35,175 bases of DNA, taken from contig JAGIAK010000020.1 of NCBI GenBank assembly GCA_017744855.1, forward strand, positions 1-35,175. The letters are read 5' to 3'. The notes below the pieces were generated by a model, which made no database searches, was not told where the DNA came from, and was given only the letters and a program-made list of their open reading frames with translations. The stretch's first letter is position 1; each line of letters starts with the position of its first letter. Shown in pieces: positions 28,988-35,175 of this stretch. The DNA comes from Microbacterium sp. GTDB taxonomy: Bacteria > Actinomycetota > Actinomycetes > Actinomycetales > Microbacteriaceae. Both the position numbers and the translations under genes were made by a program.

Positions 28988-31900
28988 GTGCGGATCGACA
29001 CTCAGAACCAGCGCGTCATCTGGAGCGCCAGCGACCTCAAGGCCGCTGCCGAGTGCGAGTTCGCGTGGTGCCGGGCGATCGACGCCAAGCTGGGCAGGGT
29101 GCCCGCCGTCGAGGAGCCCGAAGACGCCACTCTGCGCCGTGCAGCGGAGCTCGGCGACGTGCACGAGCAGAATGTGCTCGCCCGCTACATCGACGAGCTG
29201 GGCGACGAGCGCGTGCACCGCGTGGCCAAGGTGTCCTCCGTCGATGCCGACGCGCTGGCCGCCGTGGTGGCCGAGACCGAGGAAGCGCTCCGCTCCGATG
29301 CCGTCGTGATCTTCCAAGCGGCGTTCGCGACCGAGGAGTTCGTCGGCTTCGCCGACTTCCTCCGTCGCGACGACGACGGCCGCTGGAGGGTGGAGGACTC
29401 CAAGCTCGCCCGCAAGGCGCGGGTCACGGCACTCATGCAGCTGGCGGCATACGTCGATCAGCTCGACCGCATCGGGGTCGCCCGCTCCGCCGAGGTCGAC
29501 CTCATCCTCGGCGATGGCACCCGCAGCACGCACCTCGTCGACGACCTGCTGCCCCTGTTCCGGGTGAGGCGTGCGCGTCTGCGCGCCCTGATCGCCGACC
29601 GGAGCATCGGGGAAGGCGCCACAGGCGAGCCGCTGGCGTGGGGAGACGATCGCGGCGACCTCGAGGTGGTCGCGTGCGGGCGCTGCGCGACCTGCGAGGA
29701 GCAGGTCATCGCGCACCGCGACCTGCTCATGGTGGCACGGATGCGTCCGGTGCAGCGGGCGCGACTCCGTGCCGCCGGCATCCGTACGATCGACGACCTC
29801 GCTGCCGCGGTGCAGGCGCCGGAGGGCATGAACTCCGACGTCTTCGCGAACCTCCGTGCCCAGGCGGCGCTGCAGCTGCGAGCGGATGCCGAGGGCGCAC
29901 CGACGTTCGAGGTGCACTACGCGGCGGCCATCCACACGCTGCCGGTGCCCAGCCAGGGCGACATCTTCTTCGACTTCGAGGGCGACCCGCTCTACACCGA
30001 GCCCGCGCCGGACGGTGACGCTGAGTGGGGCATCGACTACCTGTTCGGATGGGTCGACAACGCAGACCAGTACACGGCGCTGTGGGCTCATGACTTCGCC
30101 GCCGAACGTCGAGCGCTGGAGATGTTCCTCGACGTCGTGGCACTGCGTCGCCAGGCCCATCCCGGCATGCACATCTACCACTACGCGCCCTACGAGACCT
30201 CGCACCTCGTGGCGATGGCCGCACGGCACGGGGTGCGCGAGGCGGAGGTCGACCGTCTGCTCCGCGAGGGGGTGTTCGTCGACCTGTATCCGCTCGTGCT
30301 GCGCACGGTGCGCGTCGGCTCCCGTTCGTACTCGATCAAGAAGCTCGAGCCGCTCTACATGGGGGCCGATGTGCGCACGAGCGACGTCCAGAAGGGCGAT
30401 GACTCGATCGTGCAGTACGTCGCCGCACGGGAGCTGGCCGCGGCCGGGGAGCAGGGGGAGGCCGACGCCGTGTTCGCCGATCTCGCCGACTACAACCGCT
30501 ACGACTGCGTCTCCACGCGCCGGCTGCGCAACTGGCTGATCGACATCGCGCGCAAAGAAGGCGTCAACCCCGCGCCGCCCGATGAGGCCGATGAGATCAT
30601 CTACGAGCCGTCGCCGCGTTCGGTGGCGTTGCTCGCCGACGCCGAACGTGACGTGGAGAGCGGGGGCGACGGTCGTCTGCACCGCATCGCGGCGGCCGCG
30701 ATCGACTACTTCCCGCGCGAGGCGAAGAGCTTCTGGATCTCGCACTTCCAGCGCCTCCGCGAACCCGTGACCATGTGGGAGACCACTCGCGACGTCGTGC
30801 GCGTCGACGCGACGACGTCGGTCGTCCGTCGTGACTGGAGCGTCGGCGAGGGGCGCAGGGTGATGTCGCGCGACATCGAGATCCGCGGAGAGGTGTCGCC
30901 GGGCACCACTCTGGGTCCAGGGGCGGAGCCGTTCGCGCTGTACGAGGTGCCGGCGCCTTTCGACATCGAGGCGCCGTCGCGCGCGGTGTACGTGCCGCAC
31001 GCCGTACGGGTCGTCGAGGTCCTCGACGACGGGCTGCTCATCACCGAGTCCGCGGTGCGCGGTGAGACGTGGGATGAGCTTCCGCTGGCGCTCACGCCGG
31101 CCGCTCCGCCCCGCGTCGTGTCGCTGCAGGGCGCCATCGACGAATGGGCGGATGCCGTGCACGAGGCCGCTCCCGGATTCCCTGACGATGCCGCCACCGA
31201 CATCCTGCGCCGCACACCACCGCGGACGATCTCGGGCGGACCGTTGCCGGCAGCGGAGGACGGTGACGTGATCGACGCGATCGTGCGCGCCGTCCTCGAT
31301 CTCGACCGCAGCTACCTCGCCGTGCAGGGTCCTCCCGGCACCGGGAAGACATACACCGGGTCGCACGTGATCTCCCGCCTCGTGCGCGACCACGGGTTCC
31401 GGGTGGGCGTCGTCGCGCAGTCGCACGCGATCATCGAGACGCTCCTCGAGCGCGTGGTCGCCGACGGCGTGCCGGCGTCGCGTGTCGCGAAGGCCCCGAA
31501 GAGCGATGAGGGCGACCCGTCGTACACGGCGATCCCGAAGAACGGGATGGCGGCGTTCCTCGCCGAGCACGCCGGCGAGGGTGTCGTGGTCGGCGGCACC
31601 GCATGGGACTTCAGCAACACCCAACGGGTCGATCGGCACGGCCTCGACCTCCTCGTGATCGACGAGGCGGGGCAGTTCTCGCTCGCCTCGACGATCGCGG
31701 TCGCCGCCGGTGCGAAGCGACTGCTGCTGCTCGGCGATCCGCAGCAGCTCCCGCAGGTGAGTCAGGGCGCGCATCCTGAGCCGGTGGACACCTCGGCGCT
31801 CGGATGGGTCATGGACGGCGACCACGTCGTCCGTCCGGAGTACGGGTACTTCCTCGCGCAGTCGTGGCGGATGCACCCGTTCGTCGCGGCGCCGGTGTCG

Positions 31901-32461
31901 ACGTTGGCGTATGCGGGACGGCTCGCATCCGCTCCGGGAACCGAACGGCGCGCGCTCGATGGGATCGAGCCCGGGCTCCACGTCGTGCCGCTGCGGCACC
32001 GCGGCAATGCGACGCAGTCGCCCGAGGAGGCCGCCGAGGTCGTGCGCATCGTGCGGGAGCTCATCGGACGGTCGTTCACCGACAACGACGAGGCTGCGAC
32101 CGTCCGCCCGCTCGATCAGGACGACATCATCGTGGTGACCCCGTACAACGCCCAGCGTCAGCTGGTGCGCGAGGCGCTCACCGCGGCGGGCTTCCCCGAG
32201 GTCCCGGTCGGCACCGTCGACAACTTCCAGGGCAAGGAGGCGGTGGTCTCGATCACCTCGCTCGCCGCGTCAAGCGGAAAGGACGCGCCGCGCGGACCGG
32301 AGTTCCTGCTTCTGCAGAACCGTCTGAACGTGGCGATCTCGCGGGCGCAGGTCGCCGCCTACCTGATCCACTCGCCGGCGCTGCTCGACGATCTGCCGTA
32401 CACGCCGGAGGGGGTGGCGAGGCTCAGTGCCTTCGCCCGGCTCGTCGGCGCCGGGGGCTGA
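28988..32461 (+). CDS. TM0106-type RecB nuclease / RNase H-like / SF1 helicase fusion
   Basis: A 1157-residue DNA-processing enzyme with three parts. Residues 1-240: a RecB-like PD-(D/E)xK nuclease (D123, then D137-S-K139, and QLAAY), with C23 or C28 and CxxCxxC at 230-236 that could hold a Cas4/AddB-like iron-sulfur cluster. Residues about 325-520: an RNase H-like exonuclease fold (DFEGD at 329-333, HYAPYE, DYNRYDC). Residues about 770-1157: an SF1 helicase with Walker A GPPGTGKT (781-788), DEAG at 892, GDPQQLP, SWRMHP, TPYNAQ, DNFQGKE and NVAISRA. It matches the TM0106 RecB-like/AAA helicase family and is Dna2-like in helicase type. It stands alone. A repair role is likely; defence is possible. 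Confidence 0.92.
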   Translation: MRIDTQNQRVIWSASDLKAAAECEFAWCRAIDAKLGRVPAVEEPEDATLRRAAELGDVHEQNVLARYIDELGDERVHRVAKVSSVDADALAAVVAETEEALRSDAVVIFQAAFATEEFVGFADFLRRDDDGRWRVEDSKLARKARVTALMQLAAYVDQLDRIGVARSAEVDLILGDGTRSTHLVDDLLPLFRVRRARLRALIADRSIGEGATGEPLAWGDDRGDLEVVACGRCATCEEQVIAHRDLLMVARMRPVQRARLRAAGIRTIDDLAAAVQAPEGMNSDVFANLRAQAALQLRADAEGAPTFEVHYAAAIHTLPVPSQGDIFFDFEGDPLYTEPAPDGDAEWGIDYLFGWVDNADQYTALWAHDFAAERRALEMFLDVVALRRQAHPGMHIYHYAPYETSHLVAMAARHGVREAEVDRLLREGVFVDLYPLVLRTVRVGSRSYSIKKLEPLYMGADVRTSDVQKGDDSIVQYVAARELAAAGEQGEADAVFADLADYNRYDCVSTRRLRNWLIDIARKEGVNPAPPDEADEIIYEPSPRSVALLADAERDVESGGDGRLHRIAAAAIDYFPREAKSFWISHFQRLREPVTMWETTRDVVRVDATTSVVRRDWSVGEGRRVMSRDIEIRGEVSPGTTLGPGAEPFALYEVPAPFDIEAPSRAVYVPHAVRVVEVLDDGLLITESAVRGETWDELPLALTPAAPPRVVSLQGAIDEWADAVHEAAPGFPDDAATDILRRTPPRTISGGPLPAAEDGDVIDAIVRAVLDLDRSYLAVQGPPGTGKTYTGSHVISRLVRDHGFRVGVVAQSHAIIETLLERVVADGVPASRVAKAPKSDEGDPSYTAIPKNGMAAFLAEHAGEGVVVGGTAWDFSNTQRVDRHGLDLLVIDEAGQFSLASTIAVAAGAKRLLLLGDPQQLPQVSQGAHPEPVDTSALGWVMDGDHVVRPEYGYFLAQSWRMHPFVAAPVSTLAYAGRLASAPGTERRALDGIEPGLHVVPLRHRGNATQSPEEAAEVVRIVRELIGRSFTDNDEAATVRPLDQDDIIVVTPYNAQRQLVREALTAAGFPEVPVGTVDNFQGKEAVVSITSLAASSGKDAPRGPEFLLLQNRLNVAISRAQVAAYLIHSPALLDDLPYTPEGVARLSAFARLVGAGG

Positions 32462-32486
32462 GAGGGCGCCAGAGCGCGACGCGGGA

Positions 32487-33119
32487 TCAGACCGTGCCGT
32501 AGAGTCGGTCGCCGGCGTCGCCCAGTCCGGGCACGATGTAGCCCTTCTCGTTGAGGCGCTCGTCGAGGGCGCCGAGCACGAGGGTGACGTCGCGGTCGCC
32601 GACCATGGCCTCGATGGCGGCCACGCCCTCCGGGGTGCCGAGCAGGCAGATCGCCGTGACGTCCTTGGCTCCGCGGTCGAAGAGGAACTGGATCGCCGCG
32701 GCGAGGGAGCCGCCGGTTGCGAGCATCGGGTCGATGGCGAAGCACTGACGGTCGCTGAGGTCGTCGGGAAGACGCTCGGCGTAGGTCGTCGGCTCGAAGG
32801 TCTCCTCGTCGCGAACCATGCCGAGGAAGCCCACCTCGGCCGTGGGGATCAGCTTCACGAGGCCCTCGAGCATGCCGAGACCGGCGCGAAGGATCGGGAC
32901 GACGATCGGCCGCGGCTCGGAGATCTTCACGCCCATCGTCTTCGTGACGGGGGTGGTGATCTCGATCGGGCTCACCTTGACGTTGCGGGTCGCCTCGTAC
33001 GCGAGCAGGGTCACCAGCTCCTCGGTGAGCTGGCGGAACACCGGCGACGGGGTGCGCTCGTCGCGCAGCACCGAGAGCTTGTGGGTGATGAGAGGGTGGT
33101 CGGCGACGTGAACACGCAT
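32487..33119 (-). CDS. upp: Uracil phosphoribosyltransferase
   Basis: Pyrimidine salvage enzyme converting uracil and PRPP to UMP in the cytoplasm. The 210-residue product has [14 protein letters not shown], the PRPP loop DPMLATGGS (130-138), and the C-terminal uracil-binding [17 protein letters not shown]. The length is typical. ATG 33119 is leaderless-like, with TAACCT six bases upstream. It is divergent from tadA across 74 bases and converges with the nuclease-helicase gene. Confidence 0.97.
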   Translation of the reverse strand: MRVHVADHPLITHKLSVLRDERTPSPVFRQLTEELVTLLAYEATRNVKVSPIEITTPVTKTMGVKISEPRPIVVPILRAGLGMLEGLVKLIPTAEVGFLGMVRDEETFEPTTYAERLPDDLSDRQCFAIDPMLATGGSLAAAIQFLFDRGAKDVTAICLLGTPEGVAAIEAMVGDRDVTLVLGALDERLNEKGYIVPGLGDAGDRLYGTV

Positions 33120-33125
33120 GGATAC

Positions 33126-33131
33126 AGGTTA
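33126..33131 (-). promoter_or_regulatory. -10-like TAACCT of upp
   Basis: Minus-strand TAACCT stands six bases before ATG 33119, with no ribosome binding site. Back to back with the tadA hexamer about 50 bases away. Confidence 0.45.
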
Positions 33132-33181
33132 ATGCGCCGTGCCGTCCCGCACGACATCGAACCTCGGCGACGCCTGCCGCG

Positions 33182-33187
33182 TAGGCT
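33182..33187 (+). promoter_or_regulatory. -10-like TAGGCT of tadA
   Basis: TAGGCT ends six bases before ATG 33194 and no Shine-Dalgarno sequence lies between, fitting a leaderless mRNA. Confidence 0.45.
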
Positions 33188-33193
33188 CGACCC

Positions 33194-33649
33194 ATGACCC
33201 TCGCCGACCGCACAGCCATGGCGCGCGCCCTCGTGCTCGCCGCCGAGGCTGCCGCAGTCGACGAGATCCCGGTCGGCGCGGTCGTCGTCGACGCCGACGG
33301 CGCCGTCCTCGGCGAAGGGCGCAACAGCCGTGAGGAGACGCACGATCCGACCGGTCACGCCGAGGTCAACGCTCTGCGCGCCGCGGCGGCATCCGTCGGC
33401 TCGTGGAACCTCGACGGCTACACCCTCGTCGTGACCCTGGAGCCCTGCGTCATGTGCGCCGGCGCGATACTGCAGTCCCGTATCACCCGCGTGGTCTTCG
33501 GCGCATGGGACGACAAGGCCGGAGCCGCGGGGTCGATGTACGACGTGCTGCGCGACCGGCGCCTGCCCTACCGCGCCGAGGTCGTCGGGGGCGTGGAAGC
33601 GGATGCCGCCACCGCCCTGCTCCGGGACTTCTTCACCTCGCGCCGCTGA
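33194..33649 (+). CDS. tadA: tRNA adenosine(34) deaminase / cytidine deaminase-family protein
   Basis: Zinc-dependent deaminase that converts A34 to inosine in the tRNA-Arg anticodon. The 151-residue product carries the deaminase motifs HAE (H55, E57) and EPCVMC (C85, C88), then GAWDDKAGAAGSMYDVL, the stretch typical of TadA, and a basic tail. Length is near E. coli TadA. ATG 33194 is supported by the fold and by TAGGCT six bases upstream. The stop codon sits in a 15-base tandem repeat that continues downstream. Confidence 0.93.
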   Translation: MTLADRTAMARALVLAAEAAAVDEIPVGAVVVDADGAVLGEGRNSREETHDPTGHAEVNALRAAAASVGSWNLDGYTLVVTLEPCVMCAGAILQSRITRVVFGAWDDKAGAAGSMYDVLRDRRLPYRAEVVGGVEADAATALLRDFFTSRR

Positions 33650-33682
33650 TCCCCGCGCCGCTCATTCTCGCGCCGCTGACCC
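33638..33682 (+). repeat. 15-nt tandem repeat (three copies) at the tadA stop codon
   Basis: TCGCGCCGCTGATCC, CCGCGCCGCTCATTC and TCGCGCCGCTGACCC lie end to end, sharing the core CGCGCCGCT. The first copy encodes the last residues of TadA and its TGA. A degenerate fourth copy follows. Probably a slippage expansion; it occupies half of the 96-base gap to the convergent hydrolase gene. Confidence 0.75.
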
Positions 33683-33745
33683 CGGCGCCGACACCCGCTG
33701 GAGGGATACGCCCGCCCCAACGACCGCAGTGCGCCGGTTCAACAG

Positions 33746-34636
33746 TCAGTGCGTCGTGTTCACGGCATCCGTCAGCCGTGCGACCAGCGTGAGATACCCC
33801 TGCGCGCTCTCGTCGAAGTAGCCCGTGTGCCGCACGCCGTGCTCGTCGGCCTCGGTCTGCGAGGCGTGCCCCTCGACGGCCTTCCCGATCACGGGAGAGC
33901 CGTCGATCCCCGGAGCCTCCCCGCCGTCGCAGTCGTAGACGACGACGCCGCGGATGTCGCGCGGATCGATCGGGTGATGGCCGAGCCGACCGAGCGGGGC
34001 GATGCCGTCGTCCTCGCCCTCGGTGGCATACAGGGTGAGCGCTCCACGGGAGATCGCGTCCTCGATGGCGGCGCTCGCGGCGTGGGTGACCCCGGCCGAG
34101 GCGATCGAGAACGCCGTGCGCACCTTCCCGGCGAGCTCCATGGCCACCATCTCGCCGAGCAGCGTCGACGAGTACGAGTAGGTCACCACGGCGATGTGAG
34201 CGTCGGGGTTGCGTACCGCCATCCGGTCGATGTCGATCGCGAGCCGCGCCGCCCCGACGGTGGCGTGCATGGTCGCGAGGGCCGACACGCTGGTTCCGGA
34301 ATCCCAGGCGAACCACGCGATCGTCGCCACCCGGCGGGGCTCGCCCCGGGCGACGGAGGAGCGGATGACGTCGGCGCAGACGCGCTGGGCGGCGTCGGCC
34401 CAGCCCAGCAGCTGAAGCAGGTCCGTGTCGATGCCGTGCAGCAGGTACACGACGAGATCGGCGGTGTCGGGGTCGCCGAAGGCGATCACCGCGTGCGGGC
34501 GGTCGCCGACGAGGGCGAACGACTCCAGGTGCGCCTGCGGGTCGCGGTCGAGCACGGCACGTACGTTGCGCAGCTTCTGCTGCGTCTCGGCGGCGAGATC
34601 GGTGCGCGCGAGCGCCGCCGCGAGCTCGTCGTCCAC
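33746..34636 (-). CDS. DUF1023-type alpha/beta hydrolase
   Basis: The 296-residue product has the layout of DUF1023 alpha/beta hydrolases common in Actinobacteria: a helical N-terminus, the oxyanion strand LVVYLLHGID (about 61-70), IAWFAWDSG, and a nucleophile elbow VTYSYSSTLLG with S154. Canonical members have GHSYGS here; this one reads TYSYSS, which changes the residues beside the nucleophile. The acid and histidine are probably in the C-terminal GIAPLGRLGHHPID region and GHASQTE. GTG 34636 lies seven bases after the upstream cation-transporter stop, indicating coupling. The substrate is unknown, and the altered elbow makes esterase activity uncertain. Confidence 0.78.
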   Translation of the reverse strand: MDDELAAALARTDLAAETQQKLRNVRAVLDRDPQAHLESFALVGDRPHAVIAFGDPDTADLVVYLLHGIDTDLLQLLGWADAAQRVCADVIRSSVARGEPRRVATIAWFAWDSGTSVSALATMHATVGAARLAIDIDRMAVRNPDAHIAVVTYSYSSTLLGEMVAMELAGKVRTAFSIASAGVTHAASAAIEDAISRGALTLYATEGEDDGIAPLGRLGHHPIDPRDIRGVVVYDCDGGEAPGIDGSPVIGKAVEGHASQTEADEHGVRHTGYFDESAQGYLTLVARLTDAVNTTH

Positions 34637-34643
34637 GGCGGGG

Positions 34644-35175
34644 TCAGTCCGACGACTTCAGCACGAACACGTCGGTCGACGGCTGCGGGTCGATCGCGGG
34701 GCGGTACACGTCGGGCTCGATGTAGATCACGCGCGCGGCGGGGACGACCGCCCGGATGCGCGCCTCGATCTCGTCGATGTCGTCGGCAGCCTCGCGCAGC
34801 GGCTTGTCGGCGCTGAGCGCGACCTTCGCCGCGACCATGAGCTCGTCGGGGCCGAGGTAGAGCGTCTTCATGTGGATGATCTTCTCCACCTCCGGGCCGG
34901 CCTCGATCGCGTCGACGATGCGGTCGTGGTCGGCGGGATTCGCGCCCTCGCCGATGAGCAGGCTCTTGGTCTCGATACCCAGCACGATCGCGATGCACAC
35001 CAGCAGCACGCCGATCATCACCGTGCCCAGTGCGTCGAACAGCGGGTTGCCGGTGATGAGCGTGAGCCCGACGCCGAGCAGGGCGAAGCTGAGGCCGGTG
35101 AGAGCGCCGACGTCTTCGAGGAGCACGACGGGGAGCTCCGGGGCCTTCGCGCGGCGCACGAACGACACCCACGAC
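34644..35175 (-). CDS. Cation diffusion facilitator (CDF) transporter, C-terminal part
   Basis: The 3' part of a cation efflux gene whose start lies beyond the window. About 176 residues are present: a LEDVGALTGLSFALLGVGLT helix carrying the metal-site acidic residue (E and D near the start), a second helix (ALGTVMIGVLLVCIAIVLGIE, in parts), the short KSLLIGEGA linker, and a cytoplasmic ferredoxin-like domain (VEKIIHMKTLYLGPDELMVAAKV and onward) ending in VYRPAID and FVLKSSD. The KAPELPVVLLED motif is typical of actinobacterial CDF proteins exporting Zn, Co or similar ions. It reads into the DUF1023-type hydrolase gene. Which metal is moved cannot be said. Confidence 0.88.
   Translation of the reverse strand, partial: SWVSFVRRAKAPELPVVLLEDVGALTGLSFALLGVGLTLITGNPLFDALGTVMIGVLLVCIAIVLGIETKSLLIGEGANPADHDRIVDAIEAGPEVEKIIHMKTLYLGPDELMVAAKVALSADKPLREAADDIDEIEARIRAVVPAARVIYIEPDVYRPAIDPQPSTDVFVLKSSD

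Noticed and set aside
28907..31999. Minus-strand frame of 1030 codons opposite the nuclease-helicase gene
   Set aside because: No recognisable motif, while the plus strand has full nuclease and helicase motifs. A shadow frame.
1..35175. Insertion sequences, prophage genes, tRNA or rRNA genes
   Set aside because: No transposase, integrase or phage proteins, no cloverleaf or CCA-type tRNA ends, and no rRNA sequence recognised by reading.

Overview
The window is GC-rich (about 70% by eye), with GTG starts, frequent ATGA/GTGA overlaps and the recurrent GGATGCC/GGCATCC words typical of Actinobacteria. I read it as chromosome of a Microbacterium-like member of the Microbacteriaceae; the genus is inference. 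No tRNA, rRNA, CRISPR array, transposase or phage gene was seen.

Layout. 1-541: the tail of an unknown gene, an NTF2-like fragment and a strong hairpin. 542-1945: thrC. 2091-9844: a compact one-way operon with an NCS1 permease, a HyuA-type hydantoinase/oxoprolinase, three tandem DUF917 (S-methyl-thiohydantoin desulfurase family) proteins and a PucR regulator. It is bracketed by two related elements built from a 19-nt tandem repeat and its inverted copy. This is the best candidate for an undescribed system: uptake, ring opening and sensing of a hydantoin-like or thiohydantoin-like compound. 9977-13331: PhnB-like protein, M20 peptidase, MFS transporter. 13359-15673 (minus strand): two paralogous VOC proteins flank rtcB. 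Upstream of rtcB lie a promoter, a 30-codon ORF with a good ribosome binding site and an intrinsic terminator with a U run, arranged like a transcription attenuator. 15700-20366: iron-siderophore uptake, with a siderophore-interacting reductase divergent from a binding protein, two permeases and an ATPase, sharing an intergenic region with two DtxR/IdeR-like boxes.

20376-24267 and onward: a two-helix membrane protein, an AlkA-like glycosylase, a winged-helix regulator lacking a receiver domain, a small GNAT protein, and sbcDC (Mre11/Rad50-like). 27312-28788: a nucleosidase divergent from nadE. 28988-32461: a large nuclease/RNase H-like/SF1 helicase fusion. 32487-35175: upp divergent from tadA, then a DUF1023-type hydrolase coupled to the 3' end of a cation diffusion facilitator gene.

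A recurring pattern is a -10-like hexamer (TAGGCT, TAGGGT, TACCGT, CAGACT and similar) 6-7 nt before the start codon with no Shine-Dalgarno sequence. I count eleven such genes, suggesting that leaderless transcription is common here.
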